Both the position numbers and the translations under genes were made by a program. 64,000 nt of DNA, taken from contig MNCI01004202.1 in the NCBI GenBank assembly GCA_015680685.1, positions 128,351 through 192,350 on the forward strand, written 5' to 3'. Under the pieces are notes generated by a model that was not told where the DNA came from, did not search any database, and saw nothing but the letters and a program-made list of their open reading frames with translations. This document shows, piece by piece, positions 22,412 through 35,465 of this stretch (the stretch's first letter is position 1; each line of letters starts with the position of its first letter). Origin of the DNA: Gnetum montanum (Eukaryota; Streptophyta; Gnetopsida; Gnetales; Gnetaceae).

Positions 22412-24849
22412 CAAGACACTTACGTAATATTGTAATTTAATAAATAAAGTATTTTAGTCTACAAATTTTACCTTATAAAATGTAGAGTACATTAGTATCT
22501 TCTATTCTTAGTTGAGACTTTAAAGAATTTATTAGCATCATGTCTAGAATGCAAAGGAGAAGGACAACTCCCCCTACCTTGGGATAGGCAAGTTTATATC
22601 CAAAATCCATCTAGGGATGAGCCTTAGAGTAATAAATTAATAATAATGTAAATTCATTATTTTCTTTTTCTTTGCAATATTATTTAATTTTCTAAGTTTC
22701 ATAAATCATAGGGGTAATAACTAAGTTTGGATTTTAAGCATTCATGACTATATCTAGTAATTATATTTTTAATATGTTAATATGAAGAAAAGGATGTATC
22801 ATGTTTGGACTAGTTATAAAGGTGTTGTAGCATGAGAAAGCTCATCAGTTATCAAGAGAACCTCCATCATATATATTTTTCCCAACAAGAACCTCATGAT
22901 TCAAGCAAGCATATGAAATAAGGTTCCATAAGAACCTTCAATCATGTGTATGGCCACACTCCCACAAGAACATTATGGTTGAATAAATTCACAAGGCTCA
23001 TACTTATTAGCATCCCAAAAGAACCTCCTTCTATAAGCAGAGTATTTCAAGATGGATAATCAATTGTTCTTACTAACTTTCTTAGCTTTCCCTTTTTGGC
23101 TAGGATATGACACTAGACTTGGCAAATTGACTTATCTTATTTGGTACTTTACTACTTCCTTTAATTTTTGCTCATCCTCCTTGGCTTATTTTGTCCCTTG
23201 TCTCATCATAATTTTTACCTTCATTTTGTTTATTCCTATTTTTACTTCTCTCTTTTTATATATCTTTTCATTTTCTTTCTTCTTACGTGTTCATCTATTA
23301 TATCTAGTGATACTCTTAGTACAAGGATCTCACATGTGTTTCCCATTATGCCCTCCATAGGTGTCAATGGTCGAGATCCCTACTATGGTGACCAATGATG
23401 GATACTAACATTTGTCAAATCTAAGGCTTCTAGTACACTATCCATAATAGTGCATATATAAAATCCATGGTAATATTTACTTCTTAATATATCCTTTTTC
23501 CATGTCCAATTTTTAGTAATTTATCACATTTTTACCAATTAACCTAAGTATGATACATATCCTAGTTTAATTAGGGGGTGGGGTAACCAATGAGAAATGG
23601 ATAGGATAGTAAGGTATAACCAATATAAAAGTTGATCCAAGAATAAGTTAGGGAATGAGTTGGATATAAGAAATGGATCTTAGATCCTTAAAACATAGGA
23701 AAGTTTAAGACCTTGAGTTTGTAAGACATTCTTGCACCTAATGAAGCAAACCTTGTGAGGTGATGTTTTAGCTTAATCAATCCTAGAAAGGGCCTTCCTA
23801 ACATCATTATATGTGGACTCCTATCAAAATAATAAGAATTTATTACAAAGAGTAAAAAAGAAATAAAAATATGTACATTATTAAGAAAATAACATCATCA
23901 TAATATCGATTAATATTACATCTCAAAACATAGAAAAATTAGGAAAAGTTACTCTACCAAGGGATATCAAGGCATCAATGTCTATAGAAGTTAGGGATAG
24001 AAAATTAAAAATTGTAGAATGGGTTAATATCGAAAGACACCAAGGGACCAATGTCTCACTATAAGATAAATCAAGGTATATCGATTCTAGTAATATGGTT
24101 TGATAAAATGAAAGATGGAACTCAAGTTATCAACATAGATTTCAATTTAATCGATTAAATTGATATGAAACATAATAGATATATCAATCCATACCAATTA
24201 AGACGATATGATTCAAGAATGAGCAAAATTTGTCAACATTTTCACATCTAAATAGTGTAGCTTCAACATAATTCAATATGTTTATTAAACATATTTATTC
24301 ATATAGCTTAGATCAATAAGAATTAATATGTCTAAAATTTTCCCAAGTGTCTCGAGTATTATCAACACAATGCAATATAAATAAATTTTTCAATGACTTG
24401 AATATATTATATATCAATCCATATTGATGATTCAATGAAATTCATCCCAAAATGTTATGACTCACATCGAGCTTGTAATGGATATCAATATTGTTAAAAT
24501 CAAAAGAAATAAAAAGATATATAATAAGGTAGTGGCTTTACTATAAAATCCACCATGTTTTGGAAGATAAATCATACTTTGTTGTGTGAAACCCATGGAT
24601 AGTGCATATTAGGATCTTCATCTTCTATGGTTAGGACCTTCAATTTCTCGAATTATAATTTGCAATGCCTTCCCAAGAGGAACTAGGGTAAGGAGCAGGA
24701 TCTTCATGCCCACATCAACCTCCATCATTGAATCCCAACCATTCTTTTAGAGCATAAGATAAATTTACAACCTTAATGAATTTTTCCAAATCAAGGACAT
24801 GATGTTAATTTTTTTTTCTTGTCATTAGTAAGTAGCTTTCCACTATAAA
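22412..24849 (+). other. F1 post-integrase spacer
   Basis: 2.4 kb of AT-rich non-coding sequence between the integrase stop and ORF2. Small frames at 23052-23398 are pyrimidine-rich and have no family match. Positions 22560-22620 (gacaactccccctacctt) and a G-rich run near 23574 (agggggtggggt) stand out only as base-composition features. Athila elements normally have a long non-coding stretch here. Confidence 0.6.
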
Positions 24850-25979
24850 ATGGCTGAATCATCAATATCTAAGAAGTAGGTAAAGGTAATCATGGGCTTT
24901 AGAAAAGAAATTGTTGATAATTTTAACATGTTAAAATCCTAGTTTTTTTACAAGCACGAATAAGAAAATGATTAAAACTTGCTCCTTAGCATTATGAGGT
25001 TGATTATTCCAAGTGGTTCGACCACATGGATGTAGTAGTGTAGCTACAGCTTGAAGTAATGGGTTGTGGGACTTTCATTAAGTTCCCCATTGATTGGTTC
25101 ATCCAAGAGGAGGTCTTGGAATTTTATTGAAACCTTAAACTACACTTGATGAAGGTCAATCCTCTAGAATGCTACTTTCTGTCCTCCATTAGGAAGAGAA
25201 GGATCAAGGTCATAGTGGTTAGGCTGCAAGAGTTATTTGGACTACCAACCAAGGGGGATGATATCTTTAGACTGAAAGTAATTATGAAGGAGAAGTACAA
25301 TCTCTTTCACTAATTCATTGGAAATACCAACCCTAAGTGGCTTCATGTGCAATGTTTACATTTTGTGAACCTCTAACCTAAACATTAGGTAATGGTTAGG
25401 ATGATCATCACAAATATTCTCTCTTCTATGCACATCACTTTTGTGCTCAAACCTGCACTCTGCATTACGAAGGCATTAAGGTATGGGGAGGAATCAAATT
25501 TTGCTTACCTCTCAATCAATTATTTAGTATACCATTATAATGACAATGCCTTGAAGTTGTGCTTTCCTTTCCTCATTTTAGCAATTTTTCATAAGTGTGG
25601 AGCTCCAGAGCTCTAGAAAAGAACAAAGGTGTATCTTTAAGTTCTCAAAAAGGGTAACTTTGCCCATTCTCTAAAGATCTACATGAAGGTTGGCCCATTT
25701 GTCAAGGAATTGGAGGAATCAGGTTCTTCATTGGTGCCAGAGGCTAATGAAAGCCAAGGATTCAAAGATGACCTTTGGTCCTAGCTCCAGGAGATCTGGT
25801 CCACACAACAAGAGATTTTAACGATGCTTGAGAGGGTCAACTCAACTGTTACCACCATGCACAAGAGGATGGTAGACATTAAGAGACATGTACATTTTTA
25901 AATCTATGATGATGATGAAGGGGCAAGGCCCTCTCTTTTTAAAGAGGACATGGAAATAAAAGCAAGTGCAGAGGCTTGA
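24850..25979 (+). pseudogene. F1 post-pol ORF2 (putative plant transposon protein type)
   Basis: ATG at 24850 (MAESSISKK), then a frameshift, then one frame from 24999 to the TGA at 25977-25979 with a few transition stops. Visible parts: FYLSSIRKRRIKVIVVRLQ-like segment (about 25165-25225), ELFGLPTKGDDIFRL, KWLHVQCLHFVNL, then VMVRMIITNILSSMHITFVL (25389 on) and FPFLILAIFHKCGAPEL, resembling the 'FPSLITxLCxxAGV' end of the putative plant transposon protein domain seen in Athila elements. The tail (EILTMLERVNSTVTTMHKRM) is a short coiled coil. It occupies the env position of Athila elements; its function is not known. Confidence 0.7.
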
Positions 25980-26289
25980 TACATGCCTCATATTTAGTTT
26001 TGTTTATGTTAATTGAATGGTTGTGTAGACATTATGGTGACTGTGGACAAGTTTAATTTTTTTATTATTAAAAATTGATGATGGATAGTTAACGCTAATG
26101 ATATTTTTGTTTTTTATACAAGTATATAAGATTAGGATGTTATGAGTTTTTGGTTGCAGAATGATATTATGAACGTAGCTTTACTTTTTCTTTTAGTTGT
26201 GTGTATGTCATACATAATAATGATTTTTCTTTTCTATCTTTTGTTTATTTTCTCCTTTATGGCTAAGCACTTGCCAAAGGCTAGGCAAG
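25980..26289 (+). other. F1 3' UTR up to the E2 insertion
   Basis: AT-rich, non-coding. It ends ggctaggcaag at 26289, and removal of E2 plus one 5 bp duplication would join this to ggac and the F1 3' LTR at 35466. Confidence 0.6.
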
Positions 26290-27141
26290 TGATGAGAGAC
26301 AAGGTACCCCTATGCTCAACCATATGAATACGAGTTTGTAAGTGTGATCCAATCAAACTTCATGGACAAACTAGTTGTGACACCTAGATAGTTATACATT
26401 GATCATAGTTCATTGTCTTCCCACCTAGACTAGTATTTTCTTTGTCATGTATGGTTTAGTCCAGAGCGAGGTGTATGATGTGATTTCTAATACTATGCTA
26501 CTCCTAAAGACAATGAGAAATAACTTGATTAAGCTAATAGGTAATAGGAAATAAAATCTAAGCTAGCCTAAGTATGATGAGCATATGTCCTTAATCATCT
26601 GTATGCATCTTGGACTTCGTGTACTACTTCTAGGATTACCAATCACACATCACTCGAAGCACTACTTCATCCGCTACTAGGTTATCATGTAGTTACACAT
26701 AAATGTTCATGATTAAGATGTACTCATTCCACGTTAACAATAGGAAGTGTAAATGACAATAAAGAAAATATTAACTAGAAAAACATCAATAAATAATTAA
26801 CAATTAAAGTAAATAAAAGCTAAGTGAATGCTGTAATGATGGAGTAATCTTAATCTTTATTACTGATCGTGTGCGTGTCTAAGTACATCACACTCGAACA
26901 AAGGTTCCATATAATTACAAGCATCACACTACGTGCATGCACTTGGGAAAAGAATTGAAAACTAACTAAAACCTCACAAAGATACTCAACCCAAAGACTT
27001 ATCAAAAGAATCCTTCACTATATGCCTAAATTCTATATTTATAGGCTAACAAAAAAATCATGATATCATGTATATGATATTGTATCCAAGCTTGTGATAT
27101 CACGTACCTAATATTGGGGCTTGGCAAATCGCACTTCATCA
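26290..27141 (-). repeat. E2 3' LTR
   Basis: 852 bp, tgatgagagacaagg...cacttcatca. It aligns throughout with 34604-35457 at clearly high identity (for example 'aggtgtatgatgtgatttctaatactatgctactcc' is shared). TATA box on the minus strand at 27033-27045. A PPT, GTCGTGGGGGTA on the minus strand, follows at 27142-27153. Confidence 0.9.
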
Positions 27142-27269
27142 TACCCCCACGACTAAATAAAAACTCATCTTCAAGTCAAACAAAATGAGGAACAAGTTCA
27201 TTTGATCACATAGTGGATAGGTGTGGGATTATGAACTAACTCTATATTATTTCATGTCATAGTGTGGGA

Positions 27270-30104
27270 CTAGACAAAACAAAACTTGAACACAACACAA
27301 TACAAAATACAAAATTGTTTGGAACTCATGTAGTTCCTAGTGGTGATGGCTTCTCCATGGGCTTTTCCCTTTATCCTATGCTCCAAGCTTTGGAAATGGA
27401 TATTTCTGAAGGAGTTCTTGAAGTTTTTCTTTCTCTCTATTCGGGGTTCATGTGTCATCCATGCTAATGTTCCAATATTTGACAGAATTGGCACCTCCCA
27501 TGGACATGATAGTTGCAGAAAAATTTGATTAGCTTTGACATACCATGCTGCAAACAACTAGCATTCCTCCTCATAGGCTCTAGCTTTGTCTCTACATTCC
27601 TGATAGTCCATGAGCCATCAAGCCAAGTCTACTTTAACATCCTTTTGACCTTGGTAGCTAGCTTTTACCACCTCTAGTTTCGAATTTTCTACCTCTAATT
27701 TTTACAATGTCTTTTTGTGTTTAGCAAACTCAATTTCATATTTGGCATAGGTGGTAGCTACTTGTTTTTCTAGCTCAATCCTCAAGCATCTTTCTATTAA
27801 CATGGCAAAGTTGGTAGATCACATGTTTGCCAACTCCATGTATTCTATGAGGTCCTAGATCTGCAGGTCCCAGTCTTCAATTCTACTTGATGGATGAAGG
27901 TGTCCAATCAATGTTTTGAGAACTGGAAGAGTTGATGTGGGTCTTAGCCATATGAATCTCTTTTTCAATGATCTCCTTATACATCCCCACCTGATCTTGA
28001 AAATTTTCTTTTAATTTTTCATGTCACTTAGCTTCATTTTTCCATGCACTTATTTCAATGGTCATCTTCTGATGGATGGCACGAACCTCCTCCATTGAGA
28101 GGATGCATTTCTCTCTAGCTAAGTGACTTATGTCTTGGTTGTCTCTTATTAGTTGTTCTTGAATTTGCTGAAAAATTTCCTTAATAACATTCTTTTATTT
28201 TTCAACTGTTTTCAACTAAAGATTTTCAACAATGAGTTTATTTTTTTCTTGTAAGGCTTTGAGTACTTATGCATGTGCATATGTTTGAGCCTGTGCTTGT
28301 GAAGCATCCCAATCAGCCTTCTCCTTTTCCATTTCCACCATTTATTCTCCTCTAATAATTTATTTAGTTGCTCTATCCTAAATGATTCTAGTTGATCGGC
28401 TAGAATAAGTTGGGATGGATCTTGCTGTTTAGCTTGTAGGGCAACGAACTTCTCTTGGAGTCTTCTCAACTCATCTTCTGTGTGTTTAGCCCTAACCTCA
28501 ACCATAACCATCTTTACATTCATGGAAATGAGGTTTGATTGTGTCATTGTGACATCTTGGGGGATGTCAAACAAGGACATCATTACTTGTCCTATTTGCA
28601 ACAAATAATCTAGATCATCCTCATGTTCCGCAGGAGTCATTGAGGTACTAGCTAGAACTTGAGCATCACATCATTTTTGAGATCCACCAGTAGCATAATA
28701 GGGATGTTAAATGACTCTTTGGTGTGATCCATGCTCACTTCTACTACTCTAGCTACATTGTGATGTTGCATGACCACCACTATGGCACCTTTACCAATTT
28801 CTAATTGTACTTGAAATGATGCAACATTCCTAGAAATCTATTATGACCAATGTGACTCCCCTCCTCTTGTTTGTATTTAGACCTTTCCACTTGCATGATC
28901 GATTGATATGGTGGGCTATATAGCATCGTAGACCACCTTGAAGAGATTGGCCTCATCCTGACTTCCCCAACTGACTATTTCTATGATCGCCTTGATATGG
29001 CTCATCGATGGTCAATAATGTTGCAATGGTGGTGGCAGCTAGTCTTGCTAGCCCATAGGTTGTGTGCTAGGCCCTACTTCTTATCATTGATTGATCCTCA
29101 TGTCTAGAATTTGGCTAGGCCCTACTATTTGAGCTGTAGTAGGCCCAAGCATATACTCTTGTTTAGGCTCTACTGTCTCATCAACATATTTTCTTGGTGT
29201 TGGTGGCTTTAGTAATTCAACATATGAAGCATTTTGAGCGTTTCTAAGGATATCATTAGTGTACCCTAGAATTCTTGCACATTGGCACAGCTTCCTAATT
29301 AAACATGGAAAGGGTAATGCAAACTTTCATGTCTTGTGTTCTTCAAACCACCTCAATATTTTTGTTAGATACAAATGGGGCAAATTGGCATCAACCTTGT
29401 AAATCAAGATTGCACTTCCTTCTGGCCACATAGGTAGAGATTCTATTTAGCCCCTTCGTTGCGAGGATGTAATATATGCCAATTTTAAAATAAATTCTCT
29501 CTTCAAGGGTTATTTCTTCATATGTTTTGTCTTCTTTGTTGTATGCCCTCTTTAGCCATACTTTTCTTGCATCAACATTGGAGCGAGTGGACAAATGAGC
29601 AACTTTGGGCCCTATATTCAGAAGATTTAGAAGTTTTGCAGTGGCCTTTGCAAAGAAATCAACTAAAATTCCACTAATGTCGGTGATGGTGCCTTCCTCT
29701 TTATTATGCCAAAATTCATAGGTCTTCCCCAAATACCATTTCTCACTTTTTGAGAGGACAGCTAATAGTGGGGATCCCTTAAGTTGATCTTTGATTGGCT
29801 TAGAGGTGAATTCGGTAAAAGATCCAAAATTAAGTTTCATGATCATTATAGTAGATGTGGACCTTTCTCGAATGGCTTGAACGCATTTTAGGGACAATGT
29901 GAGATGTTGTCCTTGTTCAGGTACCCTACCTTCTCCACATTCCACTTGACCAGATTATGTAGTAACAGGGATTTCTTGATGGATGCTAAATGATTGTGCC
30001 TCCTATTTTTCATGTTCTATGGGAGGTCCTTGGCCTCTACCTCTCCTCAAGTGTTTGGCTACACCTTGAGAAGGTCCTCCTTGTTATCCTCATTTAGGAA
30101 CCAT
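27270..30104 (-). pseudogene. E2 ORF2: 945-codon post-pol ORF with a long coiled coil
   Basis: Starts at an ATG at 30104 on the minus strand and ends at 27270, in the same overall frame, with two compensating frameshifts (the first near 28345) and a modest number of transition stops. The N-terminal 55 codons are polar. 29391-29945 (LNFGSFTEFTSKPIKDQLKG, ITLEERIYFKIGIYYILATK) matches the equivalent part of E3 ORF2. The C-terminal half is a long coiled coil: VRAKHTEDELRRLQEKFVAL (28470), then QAQTYAHA and EKNKLIVENL, then MEEVRAIHQKMTIEIS, then ATTYAKYEIEFAKHKK. The tail SCPWEVPILSNIG matches E3. Its function is unknown; it sits in the env position of Athila elements, and no convincing signal peptide or membrane segment is seen. 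Confidence 0.75.
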
Positions 30105-32099
30105 CTATAATCATACTGAGATCAATTTTTAGTAAGGTCATTTAACAAAGGTTAATTATCTCATACTTTACTCATTACCTTTAATAAATGTTGAATTCTT
30201 GCCTAGCATGATTTTAGAGTTAAAAAAATTTTCAAGGAAATTCTCCTAATATTTTTAATGTCACACCCGATTTGCTCAGGTGACTTCAATAATAGTTTAA
30301 ATGATTTGGGTGAAGGAAGAAATTTATTTTGGCATGAGTTTTTAACATTTTCCAATAGGACTTACTCCTATGATATCCTTCAGGCAATAGAAAATTTTAA
30401 AAAATTTATGTGCAAATTCTACCGTACGCCTCCCCCACAACCGAGTTAAACACTCTAGGTTTAAGTAGGTTCAATTAGAAGGAAAATCATAGCATTAATG
30501 AGTGAGATATTGATAGTTTAATGTTATACTCTCAAAGCATGAAAAATTGTGGAAGAAAATTGCAACTTCCCTCACATCAATAGTTGAAAATGACTTCTAT
30601 GTGCATGGAGAAATCCATATATATATATAGGTTTTGTGGACGCGATATCATGTATGTGATAGTGCGGACTCGATATCGCATCTGATCCAAAATAGGGTAC
30701 TTAGTAAAATTGATGAATTTTTGAGTTTTCACAACCAGAAATGAAGGATTTGAAGTAGATTTGAAAGGTTTGGGGTAATGTCAAGTGGACATTAAGGCAT
30801 AAAAAGTGTAATGAAGTGGAATTATACAATGAAGTTCCTTGAATAGGATGAGGAAAAAAGACATGTAGTGGTGCAAAGAAACATTTGGTTGAAATAATGA
30901 TAAAGGAAAGAATAGATTTAGCAATGTAGTACTTGGAGGATATAAGATGATGTGGTTATGTGTAACAAGTACAAATTACAAAATTCACACAAGCGGGTCC
31001 TCCCCAAAGTAGCTTCCAACCTATCATACCCTTGCGTAACCATGCCTTAAAATGTCTATAGGCACTAGAAGGGTTCAATGCAATTTTCACCTATGCAAAA
31101 AAACAGACACATGTTAAATACCACTATGGTGAAGTATGAATTCTATGCCACACAAAACACAAGTTAGAAATACTTGGACCATGAGATGAGAGGAATTGTA
31201 GAAGGGATTGTAGAGATTAGGATGTGAGGTAACTTACCCTAGGCACAATGAATCCAAAGTGTTGTGCATGATTGAGATACCATTAGCCTTTCACTCCAAG
31301 ATCAAAACCAAGTCCATACCTCTGATCAGTGACATCACATTGTTTCATCATGATGATAGACAACCATAAGAGTATCATGATAGCAAGGCGTATGATTACT
31401 TGGCATTTTTTGCAAAGGAGGAGTGATTTGAATTTATCTACAGCACATTTTTCTTGATCATTTCTTTTCTATTTTTCCTCTTTCTTTTCTTTTTCTCCTT
31501 TAGGTGACTTTTGCACTTTTATCTTTCTCAACAGGAATCTAGAGACACCACAAACCTTTAGGCTTGGATGCATGTCTTTCCATGTGGGACCCTCTAGAAC
31601 AACATTGAGTTCCTTTATTTAGTTCCTTTATCACAACTCTTACTCCCATTTTTTGTTAGATCTACAAGGATCTTAGTACAACCAAGTTGCATGATAGCAC
31701 ATACAGATGTCACCCAAGAAAATCCACAAGTTCCCTTGATGTCACACCCTTACCATTCCCTCTTAGTCCATCACTCTTTACTCTAGGCATGATGAGTACA
31801 AAGTTACTTTAAGTTTTAATGATAACAAGAATATCATCATACCCAGAGTAAAACCTCCTATTAATAGAATGGGTGGGTGGATGTTGTGGGCTCACTGTCC
31901 AAATAATTAGTCTCTTATGACTCGATAATATAGAACAACACCTCAACCGATAGGTCACATGAGTATTTTATTCACAGATGAGATCACCCTCAAAAAGATA
32001 AAATGACAAATTAAAAAATGAAAAATTAGAAAATGAAAAAATGAAAAATAAAAAGTTGCAAAACGAAAGAAAAGGAAAAACATTTATTAATTCTGCTTG
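30105..32099 (-). other. E2 spacer between gag and ORF2
   Basis: 2 kb, non-coding. It shares 'aagcgggtcctccccaaagta' (30988) and the following 'cccttgcgtaac' with the post-integrase spacers of E1 (7738) and E3 (54080), as well as the A-rich tract next to gag (31990-32085; compare 8700-8900 and 55140-55260). Conservation of a long non-coding block in three elements suggests leader, intron or promoter-like use for ORF2 expression; that is inference. Confidence 0.6.
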
Positions 32100-34469
32100 T
32101 TAGAATGGGAGGTATCCCCCATGACTAAACCTTTGATCATGGTAAGAATGTATAAATGGAAAGTTTGGATCCATGCATGTTGGAAATATTGGGGTCTAGT
32201 CATAATCAAACCACTGGGTGTCTTTTGACGTGGTGGTAGGAATGTACCCAAATTGAGATTCACACACTTGATTAAACTAGGCATAGTGGGACAAATTATA
32301 AGATGTGTTCATGTGATAAGGAGCTAACCCACTATGGCATCTATGAACATAAGACGGTATGTAAGGATCAATATGCCTCTTCACGTTGTCATATTCATTG
32401 GGCTACATGGTTGTTGGAGTGTTGATTGGTGGTCTAGATAAGGTAATAGGAGGCATTGAGTTCAAAGAGGAAGGTGTATCACAGTGCTAGGTTTTTGCTA
32501 AGCAGGAGGATGTAGTGGTTTTAGAACCATGCTATCTCTTTCTATGACTATGTCTAAAGAAAGAATGCTTCCAACATTGTGGAGGATTCCCACTGCTGTT
32601 AGCAATAGCAACACAAGTAATTTTCATTGGTTGATGTTGTGGTGTAAAACCTTTTGATACTACTAGTGGCGATGTAGAAGGAGGTGAAGGATGAAAATAT
32701 TAAAACTAAGGAGAAGTGTAAGGAACATGAGGTGATGATCCCATGGAAGAGGACATGGGTTGATGATACTCAAGAGAATGATAATGATGAGGAGAAGCAA
32801 AGGATGTAGATCCAATTGGAGAAATAGGATGTTGAACATAATAAGCACTTGACTTTGGGTGATATGAAGGGCGTGGTTCCTTTGGTGGTGGCTTTCCCCA
32901 CAACTGGGAATTTTGCCACAGTGGTTGGACACAGTACTTCTATATGAATTCTAGATGTAGCATTCCTCCCTAATGCTCATGTAAGTGTGACAAGATTGGG
33001 CATTGGCCTTTGGGCTGATTGTACAAGCAAACATCGCATTAATACTTATGATTTGCAGCTAGGCCCTTATCCTTATTTTCTTCAGCCCTTCTTCCCAATT
33101 GTCAAATGTTGTTTTGTCCTATTTCTAGGTTTGGCATCGTTTGTTTGTTCTAGTTGTTAGGGTTATCTTGTGTGGTTTTCCCTCTAGTAATGTCTGCATA
33201 TTCTCTACATTTTTCATGTATCCACTCTATCATTTTATTGATCTTTGCCTTAATTTCTTCTAGTAATTTTAATATTGGCAAAGATGGGGATGGTTCCATC
33301 TCCTTGAGGTGAGTTGATTTCTCCTCTTCATGATTATGGACCTTTTTTACTTTAAGAGTTTGGTCTTGTTGAGATTTTTCAACATTCTCCCATTTAGCTA
33401 TTTCACCTTCTTCTTTTACTACTCGCTTAATAAGCTCTTGGAATTGGTATGTTTGTAGTTCATATAATCAACCTAGGGAATACATCCCTAGGATCCCCCT
33501 TCTTTCATTACAGAGCCCATCCATGATGTGACACATTAGCCTTTCCTCAGAGAACCCATGGCCTAGGCATTTGTTTAACAATGAGTAATATCTTTCCAAG
33601 GCCATGTCCAAGGGTTCATGTTACCCTTGTTTCCACTCTTGGATTTGTCTCCTCAAGGCTAACACTCATGCATAGGTTTGATACCTTTCATTGAAGAGTT
33701 CCACCATTGTGGGCCAATAGCAAAATGATTTCAACTTTAAAGACTTGTACCATACTTTTTCTTGGCCAACAAGTGTTATAGGAAAGAGCTTAAGTATTTT
33801 CCACCCATTATCAATGTTTTTCCATGCACAGGCATCATATAAGGTTTGTAAATGTTTTTGTAGATCTAAATCATAGCCTCCTAAGAACTTGGGAAAGTTA
33901 TTTAAATCAAGCCTGGGTAGATAGCTTTCCTTGCAATGCTTGTGGAATATTTGAAAAGCCTCTATTATATGTATGAGGCTCTTAATGGCTAGCAGGGATT
34001 CATCATCACTAAATAAGTTGTGAGTTTGTGAGTTAGGACAATGTTGCCTATGTTCATGTTGGCATTCCTGATTTTTCCTATGGGTTTGATTTTTATTGCT
34101 ACACTGAGCCCCGGAGGAATAGTCATCCATGTCACATCTTGATGTTGAAAAAGAAGAGGAAGAGAGAGAAATAGAAGACTCGTCATGACTTCTGTAAGTC
34201 TCCCAATCATCCCCTGATGTACTCTTGTTAACCATTGAGAAGGTTTGAGGCCTTACAGGCTCCCTCATTCTATGGGATGTCCCATCTTTACTAGAGGTGT
34301 TTGAGTTGAATGACAAGAGTCCTTGAGTATTGTTGGGATGTCCATGAACATATGAAACACCTTCATAAGATTGTGTACTCCAAACTTCTTCTTCATCATA
34401 AATTTCATTGGTTCTCCAATGAATTGCCTCACTATTTGTTACATTATCGTTGTCTTATGAGAGAGACAT
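32100..34469 (-). pseudogene. E2 gag, about 790 codons, few disruptions
   Basis: ATG at 34469 on the minus strand, TAA at 32102-32100, all in one frame (2,370 nt) with scattered stops that each look like C-to-T or G-to-A changes. The N-terminus is Ser-rich (SSISLSSSSFSTSRCDMDDY). The capsid-like core, FPKFLGGYDLDLQKHLQTLY and MVELFNERYQTYA, matches E3 Gag (FERGYNLDPKNHLQAFHDVC). A zinc-finger-like segment, QYCDVCLYNQPKGQCPILSH, lies near 33050. The C-terminal 300 codons are Pro/His/Ser-rich (HPISPIGSTSFASPHHYHSL). It ends directly in sequence that lies after integrase in E1 and E3. Gag may be all the particle protein this element supplied. Confidence 0.8.
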
Positions 34470-34584
34470 TGATGTGAATTGTGTGTGACTCAATTGAATT
34501 TAATTTCTTCATTTGAAAGATAGATCATTAATACCCTATTATAGCGATCTTGTATGATATAACTAATCTATATAACTAGCACTA

Positions 34585-34602
34585 TCCCTGGAAACAATGC
34601 CA
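34585..34602 (-). other. E2 primer-binding site (tRNA-Asp type)
   Basis: The minus strand reads TGGCATTGTTTCCAGGGA one base inside the 5' LTR, close to TGGCGCCGTTGCCGGGGA. Confidence 0.8.
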
Positions 34603-34603
34603 A

Positions 34604-35457
34604 TGATGAGAGGCAAGGTACCCCTACGCTCAACCATACGAATATGAGCGTGTACACATGATCCAGTCAAACTTTACAGATGGACTAGTTGTGGCACCTA
34701 GACAATTATACATTGATTGTAGTTCAATGTCTTCCCACCTAGACTAGTATTTGCTTTGTCACGTATGGTTTAGTCTAGAGTGAGGTGTATGATGTGATTT
34801 CTAATACTATGCTACTCCTAAAGACAATTAGAAATATCTTGATTAAGCTAATAGGCAATAGGAAATAAAATCTAAGCTAGCCTAAGTGCGATGAGCATCC
34901 ATCCTTAATCATCTATACACATCTTGGACTTCGTGTACTAACTCTGAGATTACCAAGCACACATCACTTGAAGCACTGCTTGATATGGTACTAGGTTACC
35001 GTGTCGTTACACTTAAATGTTCATGATTAAGATGTACTCATTCTGTGTTTATAATAGGAAGTGTAAATGACAATAAAGGAAATATTAACTAGAAAAACAT
35101 TAATAAATAATTAACAAGTAAAGTAAATAAAATCTAAGTGAATGCTGCAATGATAGAGTAATCTCAATCTTTATTGTCAATCATGTGCATGTCCAAGTAC
35201 ATCACACTCGAACAAAGGTTCCATACAATTACAAGAATCACATTGTGGACATGCACTTAGGAAAACAACTGAAAACTAACTAAAAACTAACAAAGAGACT
35301 CAACCCAAAGACTCCTTCACTGTGCACTTGAATGCTATATTTATAGGTTGACATAGGAACCATAATATCATGTTTACAATATCATATCTAGGCTTGTGAT
35401 ATCGTGTTCCCAATATCGTGTACCCGATATTAGGGCCTGGCAAACTGCAATTCATTA
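34604..35457 (-). repeat. E2 5' LTR
   Basis: 854 bp partner of 26290-27141. It ends attcatta (from TTCATCA). TATA box on the minus strand at 35335-35347. Confidence 0.9.
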
Positions 35458-35465
35458 ATAAGGAC

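Larger units (their letters stand above)
26290..35457 (-). mobile_element. E2: minus-strand Athila-type element with gag and ORF2 but no pol
   Basis: 9.17 kb, with direct LTRs of 852 and 854 bp sharing the E-family ends, Asp PBS and PPT. Flanks gcaag (26285-26289) and ataag (35458-35462) fit a 5 bp duplication with two transitions. On the minus strand: 5' LTR, PBS, gag of about 790 codons, spacer, ORF2 of 945 codons, PPT, 3' LTR. No protease, RT, RNase H or integrase motif occurs. The end of gag aligns with the segment just downstream of integrase in E1 and E3, so pol is cleanly missing. It is the best preserved of the three E elements. Confidence 0.85.

Noticed and set aside
23052-23398. Hydrophobic frames of 102 and 76 codons as a membrane or env-type protein
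   Set aside because: The sequence is a T-rich tract, which gives Phe/Leu-rich translations in any frame, and it has no start context or homology. The F1 post-pol ORF lies further downstream.
33989-34210. 73-codon minus-strand frame within E2 gag
   Set aside because: A shadow of the gag frame, which is open over the same bases and continues on both sides.
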